Source: Clostridiales bacterium (lineage in GTDB: Bacteria > Bacillota > Clostridia > Oscillospirales > CAG-272). From it: 64,000 nt of DNA. Below the pieces are notes generated by a model. That model made no database searches, was not told the origin of the DNA, and was given only the letters and a program-made list of their open reading frames with translations. Made by a program: the position numbers and the translations under genes. The DNA lies in contig JAAWDG010000014.1 of NCBI GenBank assembly GCA_022793655.1, positions 98,636 to 162,635 of the forward strand, in the 5' to 3' direction. Below are positions 29,300 through 41,549 of this stretch, piece after piece; positions within the stretch are counted from its first letter, which is position 1, and each line of letters starts with the position of its first letter.

Positions 29300-29623
29300 T
29301 TAATCGACAAAAATGTCATAACCAATGTTTTCTTCACCAAAGACATGGTTTGATGAATTAAAATCATTCATAAAATCATTTGGATTTTGGTCATCTTGAT
29401 TGTCTTGATTAGAGGAGGATGGATTCTGATCGTCCGCTGTAGAAGCGTCGTCCGTTATCTCATACGACAGGTCATCCGATCTTGTCATGGCGGGAAAAGC
29501 CACCATAAGGCTGACTGTCAAGCAAATTAGTGTGACAGCACCGCATAGCATGGGAACGATAGCTGGCAGATCTTTACTTCCTTCTTTGTCTAAAATCAAT
29601 TCTTTTTCTTTTTTTCGTTTCAT
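29300..29623 (-). CDS. Small single-TM hypothetical protein with Asn/Asp-rich tail
   Basis: Basic N-terminus, one hydrophobic segment, low-complexity DQNPSSSNQDNQDDQNP tail. Confidence 0.5.
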   Translation of the reverse strand: MKRKKEKELILDKEGSKDLPAIVPMLCGAVTLICLTVSLMVAFPAMTRSDDLSYEITDDASTADDQNPSSSNQDNQDDQNPNDFMNDFNSSNHVFGEENIGYDIFVD

Positions 29624-29711
29624 AGGCAGATTATATCATTTTTTTTCAATTAAATCAAGCTATATCTTTTTGCTACTAAAATTTAGTGATCAGCAAAGAA
29701 ACGTGTGTGGT

Positions 29712-32585
<2,874 letters not shown>

Positions 32586-32695
32586 TTACACGATTTCTCC
32601 CTTTTTTATTTTTCTGATTCTATCATGAATAGAACACAAAGTCAATGCACAAAAATTTTGTATCGAGGCGCGGCGAATCAAGTGTTTATAAAATA

Positions 32696-32725
32696 AACTG
32701 CAAGTGATTTTTCACTTGCAGTTTA
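32696..32725. terminator. Terminator-like hairpin downstream of the TIM-barrel/AMP-ligase gene
   Basis: aaactgcaagtga-tttt-tcacttgcagttt, perfect stem. Confidence 0.55.
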
Positions 32726-32747
32726 GATACATTGATAGAGAAAAAGT

Positions 32748-35258
32748 CTACTGACAGTATTTGGCGGTTGCTTCTTCTCTCATTTTGTATTTTAGAATTT
32801 TGCCGGCTGCATTCATGGGGAAAGCTTTGACAAAATCTACATATCTTGGCACTTTGTGCTTGGCCATGCTGGCTCTGACAAAGTCTTTCATTTCTTGCTC
32901 GGTCATGCTTTCACCATCTTTTAAAATGATGCAGGCGCATATTTCTTCGCCGTACTGTTTGTCTGGAACGCCAATGACCTGCACGTCCTTCACCTTAGGA
33001 TTCGTATAGATAAATTCTTCGATTTCCTTGGGATAAATGTTTTCACCGCCTCGGATAATCATATCCTTAAGCCGGCCGGTAATCTTATAGTTGCCTTCAG
33101 GCGTGCGGCAGGCCAGGTCACCGGTGTGCAGCCAACCGTCTTTGTCAATCGCAGTCGCGGTGGCTTCGGGCATTTTGTAATAGCCTTTCATTAAGTTATA
33201 GCCGCGGGCGACCATTTCACCATTGACATTATCGGGACAGTCCTCGCCGGTATCGGGATCAATGACTTTGCACTCGACATGGGGCAGGGCATAGCCCACC
33301 GTCTCGCACCGTTCATCCAACGGGTCATCGAGTTCGCTTTGGGTAATACCGGGGGAGGATTCGGTTTGGCCATAAACCGAGAGAATGCCGGTCATATGCA
33401 TTTCATCTGGCTGGGCAGCCCGTTTCATCAGTTCGGCCGGACAGCCAGAGCCAGCCATAATGCCGGTGCGCATATAGGAGAAGTTGGTTTTGCGGTAATC
33501 CTCATGATTCATCATGGCGATGTACATGGTTGGCACGCCGTGCATGACCGTGATTCTTTCCTGATTGATACAGGCAAGTGAGTTTTTCGCTGAAAAATAA
33601 GGCATAGGGCACATGGTAGAACCGTGGGTCGAGCAGGCGGTCATGGCTAATACCATGCCGAAACAATGGAACATGGGTACATGAATCAGCATGCGGTCGG
33701 CCGTAGAAAGATCCATGCGGTCGCCAATGCACTTACCGTTGTTCACCACACTGAAATGGGTCAGCATAACGCCTTTGGGGAAACCAGTCGTTCCTGAGGT
33801 ATACTGCATATTGCAGACATCGTGCGGGCTGACGGCCGCGGCCATGCGCTTGACTTGCTCGATTGGCACCGCATCGGCACGGGCCATGGCCTCTTCCCAT
33901 GTTAAACAGCCTTTCTGCCGATAACCCACCGTAATGACGTTTCTTAAGAAGGGCAGACGGCGGCAGTGTAGGGGTTTGCCTGGTTTGGTGTCAGCCAGTT
34001 CGGGGCACAGCTCGTCAATAATTTCAGCGTAGTTAGAATCTTGGCAAGATTCAATCATCACTAACGTGTGGGTGTCCGACTGTTTCAGCAGATATTCAGC
34101 CTCGTGTATTTTATAAGCTGTGTTCACCGTAACTAAAATCGCGCCGATTTTTGTGGCCGCCCAGAAAGTGATATACCAAGCGGGCACGTTGGTTGCCCAA
34201 ATAGCCACCTTGCTGCCGGCTTTTACACCCATCGAAATGAGCGTGCGTGCAAAGGTATCAACCTCATCGCGGAATTCCGCGTAGGTGCGGGTATAATCAA
34301 GCGTGGTATACTTGAACATGTATTGATCGGGAAATTCCTCTGCCATGCGATCGAGCACGTCGGAGAAGGTGCAGTTAATCAGGCTTTCCTTGGGCCACAC
34401 ATAATTTCCGGTGTGAATTTTATTGGTGTAGAGAAATTTTTTCTCTTCCTTTTTATCATAGCGGTTCATAAAGTTGACAAAGTGAGGGAAAATCACCGAC
34501 ATGTCTTGCAGCTCTTCGAGCCAAGCGGGGTCCCACTCTAATGATAAAAATCCATCGTAGCTGACTGAATCTAACGCGTTCATCAGTTCATCCAAAGGCA
34601 GGCTGCCTTCACCAATTAAGCAAAATTCAGTCTTGCCGTCCACGATTTCAGAATCTCGGATATGGACGTGCTTGATATAAGCGCCTAAGTTGGTAATGGA
34701 ATCCTGCGGACTTTCGCCGTTTTCGCGATAGGGATATTGAAAATCCCATAATACAGCTAAGTAGTCGGACGCATAGTCGTTGAGCAGATTGCGCAGCCGC
34801 TCGGTGTTAGCGTAAAATCCCATGGTCTCCATCAACAGCACAATATTGTTTTCTTCGGCCGTGGGCAGAACGGCGTCGATGATTTGTTTTATGATGCGGT
34901 CTTTTTCTTCTTCCGAACTAGTCAAGTCTTGTCCAATGGCATGCAGACGGATATAGGGAACTTTTAGGTTTTTCGCTGTGGTTAAACATGTTTGAATTTC
35001 TTGGCACTTTTCTTCTTCAGTCTGAGAAGAAAGCAAATCAGTAATCGAATTGATACAGGGAATGGTCAGCTTTTTACCCCACAGATCACGATAAGTTGCC
35101 GCCGCGGCAGCGGGGTCGGCCGGTCCTCTTTTTTTAGAAAAGGCCGGTGTATGTATATTGTGAATTTCAATACCAGAAAAGCCCATGTCCTGTGCGGCAA
35201 AGACAAATTCTTCCCAGCTGACATTGTGCCATCCTTTCGTCGAAAATGATAATTTCAT
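32748..35258 (-). CDS. Two-domain fusion: sugar phosphate isomerase/epimerase-like TIM barrel + AMP-dependent acyl-CoA synthetase
   Basis: N-term MKLSFSTKGWHNVSWEEFVFAAQDMGFSGIEIHN... ETMGFYANTERL... HIRD... LSLEWDP (AP_endonuc_2-like); C-term MQYTSGTTGFPKGVMLTH, YGQTESSP, GWLHTGDLA, KDMIIRGGENIYPKEIE. Confidence 0.9.
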   Translation of the reverse strand: MKLSFSTKGWHNVSWEEFVFAAQDMGFSGIEIHNIHTPAFSKKRGPADPAAAAATYRDLWGKKLTIPCINSITDLLSSQTEEEKCQEIQTCLTTAKNLKVPYIRLHAIGQDLTSSEEEKDRIIKQIIDAVLPTAEENNIVLLMETMGFYANTERLRNLLNDYASDYLAVLWDFQYPYRENGESPQDSITNLGAYIKHVHIRDSEIVDGKTEFCLIGEGSLPLDELMNALDSVSYDGFLSLEWDPAWLEELQDMSVIFPHFVNFMNRYDKKEEKKFLYTNKIHTGNYVWPKESLINCTFSDVLDRMAEEFPDQYMFKYTTLDYTRTYAEFRDEVDTFARTLISMGVKAGSKVAIWATNVPAWYITFWAATKIGAILVTVNTAYKIHEAEYLLKQSDTHTLVMIESCQDSNYAEIIDELCPELADTKPGKPLHCRRLPFLRNVITVGYRQKGCLTWEEAMARADAVPIEQVKRMAAAVSPHDVCNMQYTSGTTGFPKGVMLTHFSVVNNGKCIGDRMDLSTADRMLIHVPMFHCFGMVLAMTACSTHGSTMCPMPYFSAKNSLACINQERITVMHGVPTMYIAMMNHEDYRKTNFSYMRTGIMAGSGCPAELMKRAAQPDEMHMTGILSVYGQTESSPGITQSELDDPLDERCETVGYALPHVECKVIDPDTGEDCPDNVNGEMVARGYNLMKGYYKMPEATATAIDKDGWLHTGDLACRTPEGNYKITGRLKDMIIRGGENIYPKEIEEFIYTNPKVKDVQVIGVPDKQYGEEICACIILKDGESMTEQEMKDFVRASMAKHKVPRYVDFVKAFPMNAAGKILKYKMREEATAKYCQ

Positions 35259-35344
35259 CTTGTGAATATCCTTTCTATAAAACATTAAACCGAGAAATAC
35301 GAATCTTTCTGGTTCATTAAAGTGCAATCGTTAGTATCGGCCAT

Positions 35345-36754
35345 TTAATTGTTGCTTTCATATACAATCTTATTAATGGCGGCAATGTAAGCGCGAATGG
35401 CGGCGCCGATAATATCGGTGGAAATGCCGCTGCCTGAATACAGTCTGCCTTCATAACGCAGTTTGACAATGGCGCTGCCCACCGCTTCTTTACCTTCTGT
35501 GACGGCACGGATTTGGAAATCGTCGAGTTCATAATAACTACCGGCCACCTCTTCAATGGCATTGAAAGCGGCGTCAATCGGTCCGTCACCGGCGGATATG
35601 CCCGTTAGCATTTCACCATTTTTCTCAATTTTTATATGCGCCGTTGCGCTGATGATATTACCGGTGTTAATCACGTAACTTTCTAATTTGTAGGTTGGCG
35701 GCACTTGCAGAGCGGTGGAGGCGACAATGGCGTCTATTTCTTTAATGCCAATTGGTTTTTTGGCAGCCACACGCAAAAATTCTTCGTATACTTTGGCGCA
35801 CTCTTCTTCTGCCAAGTCATAGCCCAAGGTCTGAATGGCCGAAGAAATCGCGGTGATGTCATCATTTGCATCGTAAACAATATGTTCGTCATCTGGGTTG
35901 TCCCCTTCGTGGCCGGCTACGGTGTTCATTGCGCTTTGTGTATTGGTAAAACGCAGAATTTGTTTCATCGTGCGGTTCAGTTCGGTGGCCTTAATCGTAG
36001 CATAAATACCGAGTGAATCACCCCGTTGCGAAAGAATATTCGAGAGGGTTACAATCTGCGGCGCGTCGCTGCTGTCAAAGGTTGCTTTAATGCCGGCCGC
36101 ACCAACGCCGACGGCCGTGATGGAAGAAGCGGCCGCCAAGCCTAAAGCGTCGTTGCATAGCACCTTGAGAAAAATATTTTTAAGCGAGGGGATATGGTCG
36201 TATAATTTTTGTACAAAAGCGGCGAATTCTTCGGGCAGCATGATGCCGGCCGTATCGCAAATGGTGATGCTGGCAGCGCCAGCTGTGATTGCCGTTTCGA
36301 TGGCTTTTACTAAAAATTCAAATTCAGCGCGGGTGGCATCCTCGGCGCAAAATTCCACATCTTGACATAAGGACGCGCATTTACGGGTGAGCTTATCAAT
36401 CGTCTCAACCATAGCGGCCGGCTTTTTGCGAGCTATGAACTCCATCTGCACACTGGAGACAGGCAGGCTCACCACCAACCGGGGCCGTACTGCACCGCTT
36501 ACGGCTGACCATGCAAGTTCCGCCTCGCTCTCGCTCATGCCGACCGGCAGAGATACAGCTGCGTTTTTAACGGCAGAGGCAATGGTTTTAATCAGCAAAA
36601 GATCTGTTTTTTGATTGGTAATGGGTGAAAGCTCAATGGCACTGACATTCAGCCGGTCTAATGCCTTGGCGATTTCAATTTTTTCTTTGAAACTAAGGGA
36701 GCCGTTTTCGGCGGCTTTCCGAATGGTGACGTCGGTTATGCTTACCTTTTTCAT
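35345..36754 (-). CDS. 2-isopropylmalate synthase-like protein (HMGL-like + LeuA regulatory domain) with degenerate active-site motifs
   Basis: HMGL-like barrel plus LeuA-dimer-like C-terminus (GDGPIDAAFNAIEEV, DFQIRAVTEGKEAVGSAIVKLRYEGRLYSGSGISTDIIGAAIRAYIAAINKI); RDG and HxH motifs absent. Confidence 0.8.
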   Translation of the reverse strand: MKKVSITDVTIRKAAENGSLSFKEKIEIAKALDRLNVSAIELSPITNQKTDLLLIKTIASAVKNAAVSLPVGMSESEAELAWSAVSGAVRPRLVVSLPVSSVQMEFIARKKPAAMVETIDKLTRKCASLCQDVEFCAEDATRAEFEFLVKAIETAITAGAASITICDTAGIMLPEEFAAFVQKLYDHIPSLKNIFLKVLCNDALGLAAASSITAVGVGAAGIKATFDSSDAPQIVTLSNILSQRGDSLGIYATIKATELNRTMKQILRFTNTQSAMNTVAGHEGDNPDDEHIVYDANDDITAISSAIQTLGYDLAEEECAKVYEEFLRVAAKKPIGIKEIDAIVASTALQVPPTYKLESYVINTGNIISATAHIKIEKNGEMLTGISAGDGPIDAAFNAIEEVAGSYYELDDFQIRAVTEGKEAVGSAIVKLRYEGRLYSGSGISTDIIGAAIRAYIAAINKIVYESNN

Positions 36755-36834
36755 GATGAGTTGTCGTTCCTTTCTAACAGACAGCGATTGTGAAAAATCG
36801 CGGTATTAAATGAATGTTTGAAACGCAAATGAAT

Positions 36835-37094
36835 AAAAAAATCCCTGAGGCTTGATAGCCTCAGGGACGAATCAATCGCGGTACCACCCTGATTACTGCA
36901 AGTATGCAGTCACTCTTTGGATTCAATCAAATCCATAGCCATGATAACGGGGCATCCGTAACCCTCTACTGCGCTTTCAAGGGTTATGCTCAGAAGTGAG
37001 AGCGCTTTACAATCAAACCACCGATTCTCACCTGCCATCGGCTCTCTTTCGATTTGCGGCTGCAAAGCTTAGCTTCTTCAATGCATTTCAATTT
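36835..37094 (-). promoter_or_regulatory. T-box leader, predicted Leu (CUC specifier)
   Basis: Minus strand: T-box sequence AGGGTGGTACCGCG, terminator TCCCTGAGGctatcaaGCCTCAGGGATTTTTTT, stem I AGAAG..GCTTT/AAAGC..CTTCT with internal loop gctCTCa. Confidence 0.9.
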
Positions 37095-37100
37095 TTGATT

Positions 37101-37129
37101 ATCATAGCACAATAAAATCGGCTTGTCAA
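37101..37129 (-). promoter_or_regulatory. Promoter of the T-box operon
   Basis: Minus strand TTGACA (37124-37129), 17 nt, TATGAT (37101-37106). Confidence 0.75.
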
Positions 37130-37232
37130 GGCTTTTTTTGCATTTACTTTGGTAAAAAGTTCTTGACAAAAAGCGAAAACGGTAATAACATATATGGGTA
37201 AGATAAAATGATGATATTTTGATTATTGTTAT

Positions 37233-37321
37233 TTAAGAATCGTGTAATGTTGTAGAGTTCTTAAACCGAACAGAACTACGATAAATAATTTGAGAGCCGT
37301 GTAATTTTGTAGAGGGCTTTT
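37233..37321 (+). ncRNA. Two tandem hairpins with shared loop sequence in the degV-fakA 5' region
   Basis: ttaagaa-tcGTGTAATgTTGTAGAG-ttcttaa (37233-37264) and gagagcc-GTGTAATtTTGTAGAG-ggctttt (about 37291-37321); preceded by TTGACA at 37163. Confidence 0.45.
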
Positions 37322-37488
37322 TAAAGCAAGCAGGTCGGCGGAAAACAAACGAAAAAAGGACTAAGTATATCACTTGTTCTCATAGAAATAGGTATAGACG
37401 ACTGTTTGGCTATGTTTTTTTGTATTTTGTATGAGAAAATATACCAGGCAGAGTTTTGCTGTATAATCATCAGTATGGAGGATTTTTT

Positions 37489-38349
37489 ATGGTGAATGAT
37501 TTTGTGATCTACGCGGATACCGCGTCAGATATTGATGAAAAACGTGCGGAGGCGTATGATGTGCAATTAATCAAACTGCCGCTGACGATGGATGGTTCGC
37601 CATTAGATGATCATTTTGATACAAAAGTTTTTTATGATAAACTGCGTGACGGCGCCGTGGCTTCGACCTCGGCAGCCAATACGGCTACTTTGACCGATTT
37701 ATTTGAAAAAGAACTGGCAGCGGGAAAAGACGTGCTTTATATTGCCTTTTCATCGGGTTTGTCTGTGACTTATGGCTGCGCTGTTTTGGCTAAAGAAGAA
37801 TTAGAAACGCGTTTTCCTGAACGAAAAATCTGTGTGGTCGATTCGCTCGCGGCTTCCAGCGGATATGGACTTTTAGTATATTATGCGTCTAAAATGAAAA
37901 AAGATGGAAACAGTATAGATGAGATCGAGCAGTTTATTACCGAAAACCGGCTGCATTTGTGTCATCAGTTTACGGTGGATGATTTGTTTTTCTTAAAGCG
38001 TGGCGGGCGTATTTCGGCCGCAACGGCTCTTGCCGGCAGTATGCTCAACATTAAACCGGTTTTGCATGTGGATGACGAAGGCCATTTGATTAATATTGGC
38101 AAAGCCCGCGGAAGACTTGCTTCTATCAAAGCGCTTGCCGATAAAATGGTTGACACCGTGATCAATCCTTTAGAGCAAAAGGTTATGATTGGCCATGGCG
38201 ACTGCGAAAAAGATGCGCAGCTTTTGGCCGAAATGATTCGGAAGCAAATGGGCATTACCGATATAGAGATTTATTATATAGGGCCTGTCATCGGCGCCCA
38301 TTCAGGACCGGGTACCCTTGCTCTGTTTTATTTAGGAACACAGAGATAA
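37489..38349 (+). CDS. DegV-family fatty-acid-binding protein (FakB-like)
   Basis: VIYADTASDIDEKRAEAYDVQLIKLPL, FSSGLSVTYGCAV, GPVIGAHSGPGTLALFYLG; SD tggagg. Confidence 0.9.
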   Translation: MVNDFVIYADTASDIDEKRAEAYDVQLIKLPLTMDGSPLDDHFDTKVFYDKLRDGAVASTSAANTATLTDLFEKELAAGKDVLYIAFSSGLSVTYGCAVLAKEELETRFPERKICVVDSLAASSGYGLLVYYASKMKKDGNSIDEIEQFITENRLHLCHQFTVDDLFFLKRGGRISAATALAGSMLNIKPVLHVDDEGHLINIGKARGRLASIKALADKMVDTVINPLEQKVMIGHGDCEKDAQLLAEMIRKQMGITDIEIYYIGPVIGAHSGPGTLALFYLGTQR

Positions 38350-38373
38350 AACGAATATAAAGAGAGAGTAGAT

Positions 38374-40014
38374 ATGAAGATTAACGGAGATATTTTTCGC
38401 GACATGGTCATCAGCGCAGCGAACGCGCTTGACAATCATAAAGAAGAAATCAATAATTTGAATGTTTTTCCTGTGCCGGATGGAGATACGGGCATTAATA
38501 TGAGCCTTACGATGAGTCAGTGCCGAACCGATCTTAGTGACTTTGACGGCACACTTTCCGACTGTGCTGAAAAAATCGCGGGGCTCATGCTGCGCGGCGC
38601 AAGAGGAAATTCAGGGGTTATCTTATCGGTCTTTTTCAGAGGCATGGCCAAGAGCCTCAAGGATAAAACAGAGGCCGATGCAATTGATATGGCCAAAGCC
38701 ATGAGCAAGGGCGTTGAGGACGCCTATAAAGCGGTCATGACCCCGACTGAAGGCACCATTTTGACGGTGATGCGCGTATGCGCTGAACAGGCAATGGCGG
38801 TGGCCGAGTCTACTTATAAAGAAGACGCCGTTGGTTTCTTTCAGTATTTGTTGTCAGTCGCGGTGGATACGCTTGGCAAAACGCCGGATATGCTGCCCGT
38901 TTTAAAACAGGCGAATGTTGTCGATTCAGGCGGGCAGGGTTTTGTAACGATTCTCGAGGGCATGCTTGCCTCGCTTGAGGGCAAACCGGTCGTATGCAAT
39001 GGTCCGGCCGAAGACGCCGCGCCGGTGAGCGCATCGACTGCTAATTTTGATCAGTTTAATACAGAGAATATCAAATTCTCCTATTGTACCGAGTGCATTG
39101 TAACCAAGAGCGAAAAATATTTTGGCGAAGAAAAAGCAGGCCGCCTTCATAAGTATATTATGGGCATGGGCGACAGCGTTGTGTTTATTGAAAATGCAGA
39201 TATGATTAAGCTGCATGTCCATACGAACGCACCGGGCAAAGTGCTGACAGAGGCATTGAAATATGGTTCTCTGTTTACGGTAAAAATTGAGAATATGCGC
39301 AATCAGCATACAGCGTTAGTAAAAGAAAAACCGGTCGAGAAGCCGGCGGAAAAACCGAAAAAGTACGGCTTTGTCACCGTGTGCATGGGCGATGGTCTCA
39401 AAGCTTGTTTTGAAGATTTAGGGGTAGATTTTATTGTATATGGCGGTCAGACAATGAATCCGTCCACCGATGATTTGCTGCATGCAGTAAGTCAGGTGAA
39501 TGCAGAAAATGTGTTTATTCTGCCTAATAACAAAAATATCTATATGGTTGCTAAGCAAGCCGAAGAACTTTCAACTGATAAGAAAGTCATGGTGATTCCA
39601 ACTAGAAGCGTGCCGCAGGGTCTTAGCGCTTTGATGGCCTTTGATGAAAATGTAAACGCCGATAAAAATATGGATGCGATGCTCGATGCCATCGGTCTTG
39701 TCAAAACATTCTCGGTTACCTATGCGGTGCGGGACTCTGTGATAGGGGAGAACACCATTAGTGAAGGGGCCGTGCTTGGCCTTGCCGAAGGAAAAATTGC
39801 CTGCGTGGCTGACAATGATCTTGAGTGCGTAAAAGCTATGACAGAGCGTATGAAAGACGCGTCTATGATTACGCTGTTTTATGGTGAAGATGTCTCAGAA
39901 GAAGAGGCCGCCAAAGCGGGCGATCTCTTGCGGGAAGCGGCAGGCGACTATTGTGAAGTGGTTGTGCTGAGCGGCGGTCAGCCTCTCTATCACTATATTA
40001 TTTCTGTGGAATGA
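38374..40014 (+). CDS. fakA: DAK2-domain fatty acid kinase
   Basis: NNLNVFPVPDGDTGINMSLTM, RGARGNSGVILSVFFRGM, VDSGGQGFVTILEGM; flanked by DegV genes. Confidence 0.93.
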   Translation: MKINGDIFRDMVISAANALDNHKEEINNLNVFPVPDGDTGINMSLTMSQCRTDLSDFDGTLSDCAEKIAGLMLRGARGNSGVILSVFFRGMAKSLKDKTEADAIDMAKAMSKGVEDAYKAVMTPTEGTILTVMRVCAEQAMAVAESTYKEDAVGFFQYLLSVAVDTLGKTPDMLPVLKQANVVDSGGQGFVTILEGMLASLEGKPVVCNGPAEDAAPVSASTANFDQFNTENIKFSYCTECIVTKSEKYFGEEKAGRLHKYIMGMGDSVVFIENADMIKLHVHTNAPGKVLTEALKYGSLFTVKIENMRNQHTALVKEKPVEKPAEKPKKYGFVTVCMGDGLKACFEDLGVDFIVYGGQTMNPSTDDLLHAVSQVNAENVFILPNNKNIYMVAKQAEELSTDKKVMVIPTRSVPQGLSALMAFDENVNADKNMDAMLDAIGLVKTFSVTYAVRDSVIGENTISEGAVLGLAEGKIACVADNDLECVKAMTERMKDASMITLFYGEDVSEEEAAKAGDLLREAAGDYCEVVVLSGGQPLYHYIISVE

Positions 40015-40080
40015 GAAGACGGGGCTTTGCTCCGTCCTTTTCGTTACAGGCATTTTGTTTATAAGAAGGGAATTATTGTT

Positions 40081-40968
40081 ATGTCATATAAAATTCTTAC
40101 TGATTCGGCCAGCAATTTGACCCCGCAGGATGCGGAACAATACAAGATAGAGGTTGTCCCGTTTACGTTCAGCATGGGCGGCCGAGATTTTAAGTGTTAT
40201 GCGCCCGGTGTGGATCAGGCCGATGAACTGGCCCGATTTTATGAATTAATGCGGGTAAAGGCGGATGTAAAAACATCTATGGTGAACGCTGACCGTATGT
40301 TAAATGCGATTGAATCGATTTTTTTGAGTGGTGAAGATGTGCTTTTTATTGGCATTTCCGGACAGATTTCGGGCACTATGCAGGCGGCGCGTGCGGCGGC
40401 TGAAGAAGCGATGGAGCGTTATCCTGAGCGAAACTGCGTTATCGTTGATTCACTTTCTGCTTCGCTTGGAGAGGGCTTGCTTGCGATTCGTGCCTCAGAA
40501 ATGCAGCAACAGGGGTTCACGATTTATGAAACCGCCACGGCCATTGAGGCGCTGAAAATGAAGTTGTGCCAGCAATTTACCGTGGACGATCTCTATTTTT
40601 TAAAACGCAGCGGCCGGGTGAGTTCTCTTTCGGCTTTTGCGGGCAGTATGATGGGCATAAAACCCATGCTGTATGGATCTGACGCGGGGCGCATCGAGTT
40701 GTCAGGCAAGATTCGGGGTCGCGCGAAAGCGATGGCCGCTTTGGCTGATTCGTTGGCGGCGCATTGTCAATCAAAAGATGATTTAATTGGCATCACGCAT
40801 GGCGATTGTGAAGAAGATGCGCTTTTACTTCGCGATATGATTATGAGCCGCACGGGCGCTGAACATTTTATGATTCGCTGTTTTGATCTTTGCACAGGTG
40901 CGCATGCTGGGCCGGGGGCGTTGGCGGTATTTTATATTTCCAAAACAGGCCGCCGTGTTTTGCCGTGA
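40081..40968 (+). CDS. DegV-family fatty-acid-binding protein (FakB-like), second copy
   Basis: YKILTDSASNLTPQDAEQYKIEVVPFTF, GISGQISGTMQAARAA, GAHAGPGALAVFYI. Confidence 0.9.
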   Translation: MSYKILTDSASNLTPQDAEQYKIEVVPFTFSMGGRDFKCYAPGVDQADELARFYELMRVKADVKTSMVNADRMLNAIESIFLSGEDVLFIGISGQISGTMQAARAAAEEAMERYPERNCVIVDSLSASLGEGLLAIRASEMQQQGFTIYETATAIEALKMKLCQQFTVDDLYFLKRSGRVSSLSAFAGSMMGIKPMLYGSDAGRIELSGKIRGRAKAMAALADSLAAHCQSKDDLIGITHGDCEEDALLLRDMIMSRTGAEHFMIRCFDLCTGAHAGPGALAVFYISKTGRRVLP

Positions 40969-41549
40969 TTATTTGGCTGAACGGCGCGTTTGGCTCAGGA
41001 AAAACACACACGGCGTATGAATTGCAGCGGCGGCTGCCCGACGCTTATGTGTATGATCCTGAAAATATCGGATATTTTATACGCAAGAATCTGCCGTTGT
41101 CTATGTATGAGGACGATTTTCAGGATTATCCCATGTGGCGGGCAGGTAATTTTGCTATGCTGGATTACATAGCGGCGCACTATGACGGAGATATTATCGT
41201 GCCGATGACGATTACGAATCCGGTCTATTATACAGAAATGATTGGTGCGTTGGCAGAGAAATACCCGCTTAAGCATTTTATTTTGTATGCAGATAAAGAA
41301 ACATTGTTAAAAAGATTAGCTTCGAGGATGGAGGGCAAACATTCTTGGGCGGCGCTGCAAATTGATCGGTGCATCAAGGCGTTTGATGAAACAATCACCG
41401 GGTGCCGTATTGATACAAATGGCAAAACACTAGTTGAAGTGGTGGAGGAAGTCGCGGCGCGCTCGGACAAAATATTAATCAAAGACAGCCGCTGTCGGCC
41501 GCGTCGATTTTTTGACCGCTTATCCATTCGCCTGAAACACATAAGGTAA
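40965..41549 (+). CDS. tmrB: TmrB-like P-loop ATPase (tunicamycin resistance family)
   Basis: GTG start overlapping the degV stop; VIIWLNGAFGSGKTHTAYELQRRLPDAYVYDPENIGYFIRKNLP..DDFQDYPMWRA..IIVPMTITNPVYY..KETLLKRLASRMEGKHSWAALQIDRC. Confidence 0.85.
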   Translation: MIIWLNGAFGSGKTHTAYELQRRLPDAYVYDPENIGYFIRKNLPLSMYEDDFQDYPMWRAGNFAMLDYIAAHYDGDIIVPMTITNPVYYTEMIGALAEKYPLKHFILYADKETLLKRLASRMEGKHSWAALQIDRCIKAFDETITGCRIDTNGKTLVEVVEEVAARSDKILIKDSRCRPRRFFDRLSIRLKHIR

